A stretch of 36,163 nt of DNA from CBIFVZ01 sp966185765 (lineage in GTDB: Bacteria > Pseudomonadota > Gammaproteobacteria > Enterobacterales > Enterobacteriaceae): positions 1 through 36,163 of the forward strand of contig CBIFVZ010000038.1 in assembly GCA_966185765.1 (NCBI GenBank), read 5' to 3'. Under the pieces are notes generated by a model that saw only the letters and a list, made by a program, of their open reading frames with translations, did no database searches and was not told the origin of the DNA. The stretch's first letter is position 1. Each line of letters begins with the position of its first letter. A program made the translations under genes and the position numbers. This document shows, in pieces, positions 24,761 to 33,584 of the stretch.

Positions 24761-25333
24761 TTACCTCCTCATCGCATCCAGCGCCAGGTTGAGTTGCAGC
24801 ACATTAACCACCGTCTGACCAGTGTAACCCGGTACTGGGGATTCGGTATGCGCGTCGATCAGTTTTGCCACTTGCTCCGGCGCGATGTGGCTAGCCTGGG
24901 CAATGCGCGCAATTTGCCATTTGGCGGCAGCCGGAGTGATTTGTGGGTCCAGCCCACTGGCTGATGCCGTCACCAATTCAACGGGTACCTCGTGCGCTGC
25001 CTGCGGATTGGCGGCTCGCAGGGCGGTGATGCGTTCATTTACCTGCCGTGTCAGTTGGGGGTTACTGGCTGCGAGATTGCTGCCACCGGAGGCCTGCGGA
25101 TTATACGGTGTTTCAGCGGTGGCAGACGGGCGGCCCTGAAAGTATTTCGCGTCGCTAAAATGTTGCCCAATCAGTGCAGAACCGCGGATTTCACCGTTGA
25201 GACGAATCAGCGAGCCGTTGGCCTGGACCGGAAACCACCATTGGGCCAGTGCGGTGGTAAGCAGCGGGTAAAGCCCGCCAGTGACAAGCGCCATGAAAAG
25301 CAGTAACGATATTGCGGGGCGTAACATAGCCAT
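24761..25333 (-). CDS. kdpC: potassium-transporting ATPase KdpC subunit
   Basis: KdpC is the single-helix accessory subunit of the KdpFABC pump. It stabilises the complex and raises nucleotide affinity. The 190-residue product equals E. coli. It has one N-terminal membrane helix (about 7-28), then a conserved soluble domain with GSALIGQ, GRPSATAETPYNPQASGGSN and VPVELVTASASGLDPQITP. AAGAGGT, overlapping the kdpB stop region, precedes the ATG; the gap to kdpB is 12 bp. Confidence 0.97.
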   Translation of the reverse strand: MAMLRPAISLLLFMALVTGGLYPLLTTALAQWWFPVQANGSLIRLNGEIRGSALIGQHFSDAKYFQGRPSATAETPYNPQASGGSNLAASNPQLTRQVNERITALRAANPQAAHEVPVELVTASASGLDPQITPAAAKWQIARIAQASHIAPEQVAKLIDAHTESPVPGYTGQTVVNVLQLNLALDAMRR

Positions 25334-25345
25334 TTGAAAAACCTC

Positions 25346-27394
25346 TTAAACCAGACCGAACAGGGTGAGCAGCACATCAATGAGCTTAATGCCGATAAAC
25401 GGCACCACCAGCCCACCCAGCCCGTAAATCCACAGGTTGCGGCGCAGCATGGCGGCGGCACTCAGTGGGCGATAGCTCACACCGCGTAGCGCCAGCGGGA
25501 TAAGCGCAATGATGATGAGCGCATTGAAAATTACGGCACTGAGAATGGCCGATGACGGTGAATGCAGCTGCATGACGTTGAGTGCACCAAGCTGGGGGTA
25601 CGTCGCCGCAAACGCTGCCGGAATAATGGCAAAATACTTCGCCACGTCATTGGCGATGCTGAATGTGGTGAGCGAGCCGCGGGTCATTAACATCTGCTTG
25701 CCGATGTGCACCACTTCAATCAGTTTGGTGGGGTTTGAATCCAGATCCACCATGTTACCCGCCTCTTTAGCCGCCTGGGTACCGGAGTTCATCGCGACTG
25801 CCACGTCGGCCTGCGCCAGTGCCGGAGCATCGTTTGTGCCGTCACCGGTCATCGCCACCAGCCGTCCTTCGGCCTGGTATTGACGAATCAGCGCCAGTTT
25901 GGCTTCTGGCGTGGCTTCGGCCAGGAAGTCGTCCACACCAGCTTCGGCAGCAATCGCGGCTGCCGTGAGACGGTTATCGCCAGTGATCATCACCGTTTTA
26001 ATGCCCATCTGGCGCAGGCGCGCAAAGCGTTCTTTGATACCACCTTTGACAATATCTTTAAGCGCAATGACCCCCAGCACGTGCTCGCCTTCAGCGACCA
26101 CCAGCGGTGTGCCGCCTACGCGTGCTACGCCTTCTACCAGTTGGTCGATTTCAGGTGGGAAATGGCCGCCATTGGCTTCAACGTGGCGGCGCAGGGCATC
26201 AACCGAGCCTTTGCGAATCATGCGTTGTTCAATATTGATGCCGCTCATGCGCGTCTGAGCGGTGAACGGCACAAACGTGGCGTTGAGGCTTTGCAGGTCG
26301 CGCTCGCGCAGATTAAAGCGTTGCTTTGCCAGCACTACAATACTGCGGCCTTCTGGCGTTTCGTCGGCGAGTGAGGAGAGCTGGGCGGCATCGGCCAGCT
26401 GACGCTCATCCACACCGGGCGCAGGCAGGAAATCGGAGGCCTGGCGGTTGCCAAGGGTGATGGTGCCAGTTTTATCTAATAGCAGTACGTCCACATCACC
26501 AGCGGCTTCTACGGCACGCCCGCTGGTGGCAATGACGTTTGCGCCGAGCATCCGGCTCATGCCTGCCACGCCAATGGCCGACAGCAGGCCGCCGATGGTG
26601 GTCGGGATAAGACACACCAGCAGCGCCACCAGTACCGTAACGCTCACAGCGCTGCCGCCCCAGGCTGAGAAAGGCCACAGCGTAGCGGTTGCCAGTAGAA
26701 ACACGATAGTGAGCGCAATCAACAGAATCGTCAGCGCGATTTCGTTAGGCGTTTTGCGACGCTGGGCGCCTTCGACCATCGCTATCATGCGGTCAAGAAA
26801 GGTTTCACCGGGATTAACGCTACAGCGGATAACCAGCCAGTCAGACAAAATGCGCGTGCCGCCAGTAACAGATGCAAAGTCGCCGCCAGACTCGCGAATG
26901 ACGGGCGCGGACTCACCGGTAATGGCACTTTCATCCACTGACGCACCGCCTTCAATGACTTCACCGTCACACGGGATAATATCGCCTGCTTCGACCAGCA
27001 CGATATCGCCCCGGCGCAGGTCTGCTGACGGGATATTCTCCATCTGTGCGTCGCGGTGTGCCTCACGCAATTTGCGGGCAAATGAGGTTTGTTTCACTCC
27101 TTTGAGGCTACTGGCCTGCGCTTTACTGCGCCCTTCCGCCAGGGCTTCCGCCACATTGGCAAATAGCACGGTAAACCACAGCCACAGGCTGATGGCTCCC
27201 GTGAACAGGGCGCTGCCGCGTAATACACCAGCCGTCATGGCCAGTGCCAGTAGCGTGGTGAGCAGGCTCCCGGCCCAGACGATAAACATGACCGGGTTGT
27301 GCCATTGCACTGCCGGGCTGAGTTTTTTAAACGCGTCTTTTAATGCCTGACGGACCAGGGCTGGTTCGAACAGCGCGAGTTGTTTACGGCTCAT
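25346..27394 (-). CDS. kdpB: potassium-transporting P-type ATPase KdpB subunit
   Basis: KdpB is the ATP-hydrolysing subunit of the KdpFABC inner-membrane potassium pump. The 682-residue product equals E. coli. It has membrane helices near residues 35-90, 215-275 and 580-680, the actuator motif SAITGESAPV, the phosphorylation motif DKTGT with Asp307, the nucleotide-binding GSVDA region and the hinge TGDGTNDAPALAQADVAVAM. It starts 10 bp after kdpA. The long reverse-complement open frames over it are composition shadows. Confidence 0.98.
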   Translation of the reverse strand: MSRKQLALFEPALVRQALKDAFKKLSPAVQWHNPVMFIVWAGSLLTTLLALAMTAGVLRGSALFTGAISLWLWFTVLFANVAEALAEGRSKAQASSLKGVKQTSFARKLREAHRDAQMENIPSADLRRGDIVLVEAGDIIPCDGEVIEGGASVDESAITGESAPVIRESGGDFASVTGGTRILSDWLVIRCSVNPGETFLDRMIAMVEGAQRRKTPNEIALTILLIALTIVFLLATATLWPFSAWGGSAVSVTVLVALLVCLIPTTIGGLLSAIGVAGMSRMLGANVIATSGRAVEAAGDVDVLLLDKTGTITLGNRQASDFLPAPGVDERQLADAAQLSSLADETPEGRSIVVLAKQRFNLRERDLQSLNATFVPFTAQTRMSGINIEQRMIRKGSVDALRRHVEANGGHFPPEIDQLVEGVARVGGTPLVVAEGEHVLGVIALKDIVKGGIKERFARLRQMGIKTVMITGDNRLTAAAIAAEAGVDDFLAEATPEAKLALIRQYQAEGRLVAMTGDGTNDAPALAQADVAVAMNSGTQAAKEAGNMVDLDSNPTKLIEVVHIGKQMLMTRGSLTTFSIANDVAKYFAIIPAAFAATYPQLGALNVMQLHSPSSAILSAVIFNALIIIALIPLALRGVSYRPLSAAAMLRRNLWIYGLGGLVVPFIGIKLIDVLLTLFGLV

Positions 27395-27404
27395 AGTTTC
27401 TCCG

Positions 27405-29093
27405 TTATCCCAGAACCTGGGTCATCAGATGATCCGCAAGCGGCCCAAGGGCGAGCGCCGGGATAAAGGTCAATGCACCCACCAGCAGCACGGTGCCAAT
27501 TAACAGACCGATGAACAACGGGCCACAGGTGGGTAATGTGCCTGGCGTTGCGGCCTGGGATTTTTTCGCAACAAGTGAACCGGCAATTGCCATAACCGGC
27601 ACCATGACGGCGAAGCGGCCGGCCAGCATGCAAAAGGCCAGCAGCAGGTTCCAGAACGGCGTGTTGGCGCTCAGCCCGGCAAAGGCGCTGCCGTTGTTGT
27701 TCGCCGCTGATGAAACGGCATATAACACCTCGCTAAATCCATGCGGGCCGGGGTTGAGCATGGCACTGCGTCCGGCGTCGGTCATCATTGCCAGCGCGCT
27801 GGCGAGCAACACCAGCGCGGGCGTAACCAGAATTGCCAGTGCGGTCATTTTCATTTCCGGCACATCAACTTTTTTGCCCAGGTATTCTGGCGTGCGTCCG
27901 ACCATGAGCCCGGCAATAAACACGGCCAACAGCACGAACAGCAGCATGCCGTAAAGCCCGGAGCCGACACCGCCAAAAATGACCTCACCGATTTGCATTA
28001 GCCACATCGGTACCAGGCCACCGAGCGCGGTAAAGGAGTCATGCATGGCATTCACCGCCCCGCAGGAGGCGGCGGTGGTCACGGTGGCGAACAGGCTACT
28101 GGCAAGAATGCCGAAGCGGCTTTCCTTACCTTCCATATTCTGGTGGCTGTCGGCACCGGCAAGCGTCAGGGCAGGATTGCCGTGCATTTCTGCCCACATC
28201 ACCACAATGGCACAGAGCACGAAGACCAGTGACATAGCCCACAACAGCGTGTGTCCCTGACGCCTGTCGCCGCAGGCCTCACCAAAGGCAAAGCACAGCG
28301 CAGCAGGAATAAGGAAAATCACCAGCATCTGCACGGCATTGGTTAATGCCGTTGGGTTTTCAAACGGATGGGCCGAGTTAGCGTTAAAAAAGCCGCCGCC
28401 GTTAGTGCCGAGCATTTTTATCGCCTCCTGAGAGGCAACTGGCCCCATCGGCAGCAGCTGTTTTGCGCCTTCAAGCGTCAACACTGGCTGATAAGCCGCA
28501 ACGTTTTGCAGCACGCCTTGCTGAACGAACAGCAGTGCGATAATCAGCGACAGTGGCAGTAGCACCCATAGCGTAATGCGTGTGAGATCAACCCAGGCAT
28601 TACCGAGGGTCTGTATTGAGTGGCTCACCAGCGCGCGGATGAGCGCAAAAGCGATGGCGATGCCGGTCGCGGCAGAAAGGAAATTTTGTACGGTTAGTCC
28701 GGCCATCTGGCTGAAATAACTGAGCGTGGTTTCGCCGCCATACGCCTGCCAGTTGGTATTGGTGACAAAGCTCACCGCAGTATTGAGCGCCAAATCCCAG
28801 GAAAGGCTGGCAACCCCTTGTGGATTGAGCGGTAAATGGCCCTGTAACAGTAAAATGGCCAGCAGTAGCGCAAGCCCGAGTAGGTTAAACAGAAGAATGG
28901 CGAGCAGATACTGACGCCACTGCATGGGCTTGCGGTTTACGCCGAGTACGAGCCAGAGCAGGTGTTCTACATGCCCCAGTATCGGTAGCGGTTCACCGTC
29001 GATAAAGCGTGCCAGCAGCGACCCGAGCGGTTTTGCCAGTATCAGCAGTACCAGCATGAAGCTTGCAATCAGAAGAAATGCCGAGGATGCCAT
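27405..29093 (-). CDS. kdpA: potassium-transporting ATPase KdpA subunit (K+ channel-like)
   Basis: KdpA is the potassium-binding, channel-like subunit of KdpFABC, related to Trk/Ktr proteins, with about ten membrane helices. The 562-residue product (E. coli 557) shows the pore-loop motifs NTNWQAYGGETTLSYF, GTNGGGFFNANSAHPFENP, TTAASCGAVNAM and SSAANNNGSAFAG, one in each of the four repeats. Its ATG shares a base with the kdpF stop (TGATG), so translation is coupled. The slightly longer C-terminus (DHLMTQVLG) is the main difference from E. coli. Confidence 0.98.
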   Translation of the reverse strand: MASSAFLLIASFMLVLLILAKPLGSLLARFIDGEPLPILGHVEHLLWLVLGVNRKPMQWRQYLLAILLFNLLGLALLLAILLLQGHLPLNPQGVASLSWDLALNTAVSFVTNTNWQAYGGETTLSYFSQMAGLTVQNFLSAATGIAIAFALIRALVSHSIQTLGNAWVDLTRITLWVLLPLSLIIALLFVQQGVLQNVAAYQPVLTLEGAKQLLPMGPVASQEAIKMLGTNGGGFFNANSAHPFENPTALTNAVQMLVIFLIPAALCFAFGEACGDRRQGHTLLWAMSLVFVLCAIVVMWAEMHGNPALTLAGADSHQNMEGKESRFGILASSLFATVTTAASCGAVNAMHDSFTALGGLVPMWLMQIGEVIFGGVGSGLYGMLLFVLLAVFIAGLMVGRTPEYLGKKVDVPEMKMTALAILVTPALVLLASALAMMTDAGRSAMLNPGPHGFSEVLYAVSSAANNNGSAFAGLSANTPFWNLLLAFCMLAGRFAVMVPVMAIAGSLVAKKSQAATPGTLPTCGPLFIGLLIGTVLLVGALTFIPALALGPLADHLMTQVLG

Positions 29094-29182
29094 CAGAAGG
29101 CCTCCGCGTTAATCAGGGCATAAATCAGGTAGCCCAGAAGTAAAAAAACCAGCGCTGCGCCGATAATCACGCTTGCACTCAC
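29093..29182 (-). CDS. kdpF: KdpF, small potassium-ATPase subunit
   Basis: A 29-residue peptide beginning VSASVIIGAALVFLLLG and ending NAEAF matches E. coli KdpF in length and sequence type. It is a single membrane helix that stabilises the KdpABC complex at the lipid interface. The start is GTG (29182-29180) with GGAGGT just upstream. The stop TGA overlaps the kdpA ATG by one base. Confidence 0.95.
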   Translation of the reverse strand: MSASVIIGAALVFLLLGYLIYALINAEAF

Positions 29183-29258
29183 AGTCCACCTCCAGCGGTG
29201 TTTTAAGGATTGAGGTGAGGGTAGATTTTTTACTGAAAAGAAGGCGCAAAAATGCCGG

Positions 29259-29284
29259 GGCGAGGTGTAAAAAAAGTATAAAAA
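29259..29284 (-). promoter_or_regulatory. KdpE-binding site of the kdp promoter
   Basis: The reverse strand reads TTTATACTTTTTTTACACC followed by TCGCC. This is nearly identical to the E. coli KdpE target upstream of kdpFABC as I recall it. It lies about 77 bp before the kdpF start. The -35/-10 boxes should lie between it and kdpF, but I cannot place them firmly. Confidence 0.82.
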
Positions 29285-29465
29285 TCACAAAGCCATGCGT
29301 TAACTGATGTTTAGTAATTCATTAACCATTTTGTAGCTTAATTACGAGATTGTGTGTAAAGAATGGGTAAAAGATGCTTTTTTCTGGTCCGATGAGTAGT
29401 AAAATTTCAACCAGAGCAGTATTATTCTGTCATCAAATGTTATGGCTTCTCAAAGGAGGAAAACG

Positions 29466-29672
29466 ATGTCTATGTATAAACGCTATCCTGCGCATCAGGT
29501 TTTCCTGCGTCGGGCTTTTGTCATCGCCGCAGGTGTTATCGCACTACCGGTGATGCTGTTCTGGAAAGACCGCGCCCGCTTCTACAGCTATCTGCACCGC
29601 GTATGGTCCAAGACCAGCGACAAGCCGGTGTGGATGGACCAGGCCGAGCAAGCCGCCTGCGACTTCTACTAA
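29466..29672 (+). CDS. ybfA: conserved small membrane protein YbfA (DUF2517)
   Basis: The 68-residue product has the same length as E. coli YbfA and a nearly identical C-terminal half (FWKDRARFYSYLHRVWSKTS, DKPVWMDQAE). It has one membrane helix (about residues 14-32, AFVIAAGVIALPVMLF). An upstream in-frame ATG exists at 29442, but the ATG at 29466 has AAAGGAGG six bases before it. It is divergent from kdpF across a 283-bp gap. Function unknown; in E. coli it is reported as stress-related, which I cannot confirm here. Confidence 0.92.
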   Translation: MSMYKRYPAHQVFLRRAFVIAAGVIALPVMLFWKDRARFYSYLHRVWSKTSDKPVWMDQAEQAACDFY

Positions 29673-29680
29673 TTTCTAAG

Positions 29681-29705
29681 CGCCTCCTTCGGGAGGCGTT
29701 TTTTT
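29681..29705 (+). terminator. intrinsic terminator of ybfA
   Basis: CGCCTCC/GGAGGCG closed by a UUCG tetraloop and followed by seven T lies directly after the ybfA stop. Confidence 0.95.
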
Positions 29706-29768
29706 ATCTGTCGATTCCTGCCCGACTGGCTCCTGGCTACACTTAAGGCGTAGCGAAGAGGAGCACAT

Positions 29769-30725
29769 ATGTCTGAAAAAATTCCCGTAGGCATCAGTGC
29801 CTGTTTGCTGGGTGAAAAAGTCCGTTTTGATGGCGGGCATAAGCGACTGGCTTTTGCCGTTGAGACACTGTCGACCTGGGTGAATTTCGAGCCGGTTTGC
29901 CCTGAAATGGCAATCGGTCTGCCAGCTCCGCGAGCCGCGCTGCGGCTGGTAAAAACAACTGAAGGTGAAATCAGCCTGCGTTTTAGCGACGGGCGTGAAG
30001 GCGATTTGACCGGGCAAATGCAGGCCTTTTCCCAAAAACGCATCGCGGGTTTTGAACACCTGTGTGGCTATATCGTTTGTGCCAAATCCCCCACCTGTGG
30101 CATGGAGCGCGTGCGGGTTTATGAGCCTGAGAGTAAAAATAACCGTAAAGCGGGAACCGGGATTTATACAGCGGAGCTGATGAAGCGCTTTCCCTGGCTG
30201 CCTGTTGAAGAAGATGGGCGTTTACACGACCCAGAACTGCGGGAGAATTTTATGCAGCGTATCTGCGCGCTGCACGAACTCAACCAGCTTCGTCAGGAAG
30301 GGCTAACCCGAAAAGGGCTGATTGCTTTTCACAGTCGCTATAAACTATTGCTGCTGGCGCATTCACAACCTCAGTACCGCGAGTTGGGACCCTTTGTCGC
30401 CGGGCTTCATCAGTGGCAGGATCTCGAGGCGTTTTTTGTTGAGTACCGCCAGCGGTTAATGAACGTCCTTTCTCACCCCGCTACGCGGCGCAACCACACT
30501 AACGTGTTAATGCATATTCAGGGTTATTTCCGTAAACAGCTTAACGCGCGCCAGCGTGAAGAGCTGTCGACGCTTATTGACCGCTATCGCCGGGGGACTC
30601 AGCCTTTACTGGCACCAGTGACGTTGCTCAAACACTATCTGGCAGAATATCCTGATGATTATCTCGCGCAGCAGCGCTATTTCGATCCTTGCCCTGAGGC
30701 GCTGTGCCTGCGCTACGGCCATTAA
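29769..30725 (+). CDS. ybgA: fused DUF523 (TudS-like) - DUF1722 protein YbgA
   Basis: The 318-residue product is about twice E. coli K-12 YbgA (169). Residues 1 to about 145 form a DUF523 domain. Its conserved Cys (Cys12 in SACLLG, Cys44 in PVCPEM, and Cys99, Cys104, Cys110 around CAKSPTCGM) fit the iron-sulfur cluster ligands known for the thiouracil desulfidase TudS of this family. Residues about 185-318 form the DUF1722/YbgA domain (RYKLLLLAHSQ, HPATRRNHTNVLMHIQGYF). GAGGAG precedes the ATG. phr starts 11 bp downstream, so the two are probably co-transcribed. A thiolated-base or DNA-damage role is inference. Confidence 0.93.
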   Translation: MSEKIPVGISACLLGEKVRFDGGHKRLAFAVETLSTWVNFEPVCPEMAIGLPAPRAALRLVKTTEGEISLRFSDGREGDLTGQMQAFSQKRIAGFEHLCGYIVCAKSPTCGMERVRVYEPESKNNRKAGTGIYTAELMKRFPWLPVEEDGRLHDPELRENFMQRICALHELNQLRQEGLTRKGLIAFHSRYKLLLLAHSQPQYRELGPFVAGLHQWQDLEAFFVEYRQRLMNVLSHPATRRNHTNVLMHIQGYFRKQLNARQREELSTLIDRYRRGTQPLLAPVTLLKHYLAEYPDDYLAQQRYFDPCPEALCLRYGH

Positions 30726-30736
30726 ACAGGAATACT

Positions 30737-32155
30737 ATGCCCACCCATCTGGTCTGGTTTCGTAACGATTTACGCCTGCATGACAATCTGGCCCTTGCCG
30801 CCGCCTGCCGCAACAGTAACGCACAGGTACTGGCGGTCTTTATCGCCACGCCCGGCCAGTGGCACCAGCACGATATGGCACCACGTCAGGCCTGGTTTAT
30901 TCAACAGCATGTCAATGTCCTACAGGAGGCGCTGGCGCATAAAGGTATTACGCTCACGGTGCTCGAGACCGACGATTTTGACGCCTGCCCTGAAGTAATA
31001 AAAAAATTTTGTACAGAGCAGGACGTTGATGCGCTGTTTTACAACTATCAGTACGAGTTTAACGAACGTCAGCGAGACGCTGCGGTCGAAAAGGTACTCG
31101 GCGATAAGGTCGTGTGCCAGGGATTTGACGACAGCGTGATGCTGCCGCCAGGCAGCATAACCACCGGCAATAACAGCATGTATAAAGTGTTTACGCCGTT
31201 CAGCCGGGCTTTTTTACGCCGCTTGCAGGACGACACGCCACAATGCCTGCGCGCACCGTCGGTTCGTGAGGGCGGCCCGGTCAGTACACCTGAGAGGCGA
31301 ACATTTAACTATCCGCAGCAGGCGGTGGATGCTGACCTTTTTCCCGTGGGCGAAGAGGCGGCACTGCAGCGGTTGCGTCAGTTTTGTTCACATGCGGCAA
31401 AAGACTATCCTGAGCAGCGCGATTTTCCGGCAGTAGAGGGAACCAGCCTGCTTTCACCGTATCTTGCCATTGGCGTGTTGTCGCCACGTCAGTGCCTTAA
31501 TCGTCTGCTGGCAGAACAACCGCGAGCGCTGCACGGTGAAGGTGGCGCAGTGTGGCTTAACGAGCTTGTCTGGCGGGAATTCTATCGACATCTGTTAACA
31601 TATTACCCGGCTCTGTGCCGCCATCAGCCCTTTGTTAGTTGGACGACACGGGTAAAATGGCGTGAGGATGTGAACGCACTTGAAGCCTGGCAGCAGGGTA
31701 AAACCGGCTATCCCATTGTGGATGCTGCGATGCGCCAGCTAAACGAAACGGGTTGGATGCACAATCGCCTGCGCATGGTGGTGGCCAGCTTTCTGGTTAA
31801 GGATTTGCTTATCGACTGGCGTGAGGGAGAGCGTTATTTTATCTCTCAACTGGTAGACGGCGATCTGGCGGCTAACAATGGTGGCTGGCAATGGGCGGCT
31901 TCCACCGGTACTGACGCCGCACCGTATTTTCGTATCTTTAACCCGACGACCCAGGGGCAGCGTTTTGATGCGGACGGTGAATTTATACGCCGCTGGCTGC
32001 CGGAGCTGGAACAGGTGCCAGGTAAAGCCGTTCACGAGCCGTGGAGTTGGGCGGATAAACACGCGCAGCAGCTTGATTACCCACGCCCGATAGTTGACCA
32101 CAAACAGGCTCGCGCTGCGACGCTGGCGGCTTATGAAGCTGCGCGTAAAGAATAA
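30737..32155 (+). CDS. phrB: deoxyribodipyrimidine photolyase
   Basis: PhrB splits cyclobutane pyrimidine dimers using light, with FADH- and a folate antenna. The ATG at 30737 gives MPTHLVWFRNDLRLHD and 472 residues, the exact E. coli length. An earlier in-frame ATG would overlap ybgA without need. The N-terminal alpha/beta antenna domain (1-140) is followed by the FAD-binding helical domain with WLNELVWREFYRHLL, DAAMRQLNETGWMHNRLRM and GDLAANNGGWQWAASTGTDA. It follows ybgA directly and precedes ybgI by 13 bp. The dtpD gene that lies here in E. coli K-12 is absent. Confidence 0.98.
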   Translation: MPTHLVWFRNDLRLHDNLALAAACRNSNAQVLAVFIATPGQWHQHDMAPRQAWFIQQHVNVLQEALAHKGITLTVLETDDFDACPEVIKKFCTEQDVDALFYNYQYEFNERQRDAAVEKVLGDKVVCQGFDDSVMLPPGSITTGNNSMYKVFTPFSRAFLRRLQDDTPQCLRAPSVREGGPVSTPERRTFNYPQQAVDADLFPVGEEAALQRLRQFCSHAAKDYPEQRDFPAVEGTSLLSPYLAIGVLSPRQCLNRLLAEQPRALHGEGGAVWLNELVWREFYRHLLTYYPALCRHQPFVSWTTRVKWREDVNALEAWQQGKTGYPIVDAAMRQLNETGWMHNRLRMVVASFLVKDLLIDWREGERYFISQLVDGDLAANNGGWQWAASTGTDAAPYFRIFNPTTQGQRFDADGEFIRRWLPELEQVPGKAVHEPWSWADKHAQQLDYPRPIVDHKQARAATLAAYEAARKE

Positions 32156-32168
32156 AGGAAAATGTGGG

Positions 32169-32912
32169 ATGAAAAATTTTGAACTGGAAGCGCTGATTAA
32201 CGAGAAGCTTAACAGTGCAGCCTTCAACGATTACGCGCCAAACGGTTTACAGGTAGAAGGGCGTGAAGAGATTCAAAAAGTCATTGTGGGCGTGAGTGCA
32301 AGCCAGGCACTGGTGGATGAAGCCGTGCGTCAGCAGGCTGATGCCATTATCGTCCATCATGGCTATTTCTGGAAGAATGAATCGCCGGTGATACGTGGTA
32401 TGAAGCGCCATCGCCTTAAGGCACTGCTGGAAAACGATATTAACCTCTATGGGTGGCACCTTCCGCTCGACGCGCACCCGGAGCTGGGCAACAACGTGCA
32501 ACTGGCGAACCTGTTGGGTATTGACGTTAAGGGCGAGATTGAACCGCTGGTGCTGTGGGGCGAGATGAATTTACCGGTACCGGGCCTGGAGCTGGCATCG
32601 TGGCTGGAAGCGCGTCTGGGCCGTCGGCCATTGTGGTGTGGGGATACTGGCCCGGATGTGGTCAAGCGCGTAGCCTGGTGTACCGGCGGTGGTCAGGGTT
32701 ACATCGATGCGGCTGCCCGGTTTGGGGTGGATGCCTTTATTACTGGCGAGGTCTCGGAACAAACGATCCACTCGGCGCGTGAACAGGGGCTGCATTTTTA
32801 CGCCGCGGGCCATCATGCTACCGAGCGCGGTGGAATTCGTGCACTCGGCGAATGGCTTGATGCGACCAGCGAGCTGGACGTGACGTTTATCGATATCCCT
32901 AATCCAGCCTGA
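32169..32912 (+). CDS. ybgI: NIF3-family dinuclear metal-binding protein YbgI
   Basis: The 247-residue product equals E. coli YbgI, a hexameric protein with a dinuclear metal centre, annotated as GTP cyclohydrolase 1 type 2 homologue. Metal ligands are visible in IIVHHGYFW (His63, His64 type), PLDAHPELGNN and GHHATERGG. The open frame extends into phr, but MKNFELEALINEKLN is the family start and AAAGGA lies nine bases upstream. It begins the ybgI-pxpB-pxpC-nei run. Biochemical role is not established. Confidence 0.95.
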   Translation: MKNFELEALINEKLNSAAFNDYAPNGLQVEGREEIQKVIVGVSASQALVDEAVRQQADAIIVHHGYFWKNESPVIRGMKRHRLKALLENDINLYGWHLPLDAHPELGNNVQLANLLGIDVKGEIEPLVLWGEMNLPVPGLELASWLEARLGRRPLWCGDTGPDVVKRVAWCTGGGQGYIDAAARFGVDAFITGEVSEQTIHSAREQGLHFYAAGHHATERGGIRALGEWLDATSELDVTFIDIPNPA

Positions 32913-32927
32913 TGAAGTGAGGTAAAC

Positions 32928-33584
32928 GTGCAACGAGCGCGCTGTTATCTGCTGGGAGAGAGTGCGGTAGTGCTGGAGCTGGATCCGCCAGTTTCCCTGC
33001 AAAGTCAGAAACGTATCTGGGGGCTGGTGCGCCGACTGGCGGATCAGCCGTCAGTGCTGGAAGCCATTGCTGGTATGAATAACCTGACCGTGGTGTTGCG
33101 GGACCCTAAGAGCAATGCCCTTGATGCCATCGAGCGCCTGCAGCGCTGGTGGGAGGAAAGCGAGGTCGTTGAGCCGACCTCCCGGCGTCTGGAGATTCCG
33201 GTGGTATATGGTAAAGAGGCGGGGCCGGATCTTGAGTATGTGGCACACCATACAGGAATGAGCGAGCGTCAGGTCGTAGAGCTGCATTCAGGTGTGGATT
33301 ATGTGGTCTGGCTGCTGGGTTTCCAGCCGGGTTTCCCCTATCTTGGCGGACTGTCCGGTAAGCTTGTGGTACCCCGGCGTGCGCAACCGAGGTTGATGGT
33401 ACCTGCAGGATCGGTGGGCATTGGTGGTGGCCAGACCGGGATTTATCCGCTGGATACGCCTGGCGGCTGGCAGTTAATTGGCCGTACGCCGCTGCGTTTA
33501 TTTGATCCGAACAGGGAAAGCCCGGCGTTATTAAGCCCGGGCGATACCGTGCGCTTTATTCCACAAAAGGAGGGCGTGTGCTGA
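32928..33584 (+). CDS. pxpB: 5-oxoprolinase subunit B
   Basis: PxpB is a partner of PxpA and PxpC in the ATP-dependent 5-oxoprolinase that opens 5-oxoproline (pyroglutamate) to glutamate. It is related to KipI. The 218-residue product matches E. coli YbgJ. Visible are AIAGMNNLTVV, YVVWLLGFQPGFPYLGGL and the active-site-like GSVGIGGGQTGIYPLDTPGGW. The start is GTG with GAGGT upstream, 15 bp after ybgI. It overlaps pxpC by 7 bp, so translation is coupled. No pxpA lies nearby. Confidence 0.96.
   Translation: MQRARCYLLGESAVVLELDPPVSLQSQKRIWGLVRRLADQPSVLEAIAGMNNLTVVLRDPKSNALDAIERLQRWWEESEVVEPTSRRLEIPVVYGKEAGPDLEYVAHHTGMSERQVVELHSGVDYVVWLLGFQPGFPYLGGLSGKLVVPRRAQPRLMVPAGSVGIGGGQTGIYPLDTPGGWQLIGRTPLRLFDPNRESPALLSPGDTVRFIPQKEGVC

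Noticed and set aside
26448..27350. 300-codon open frame antisense to kdpB
   Set aside because: It is Ser/Thr/Pro-rich low-information sequence within kdpB and has no start signal.
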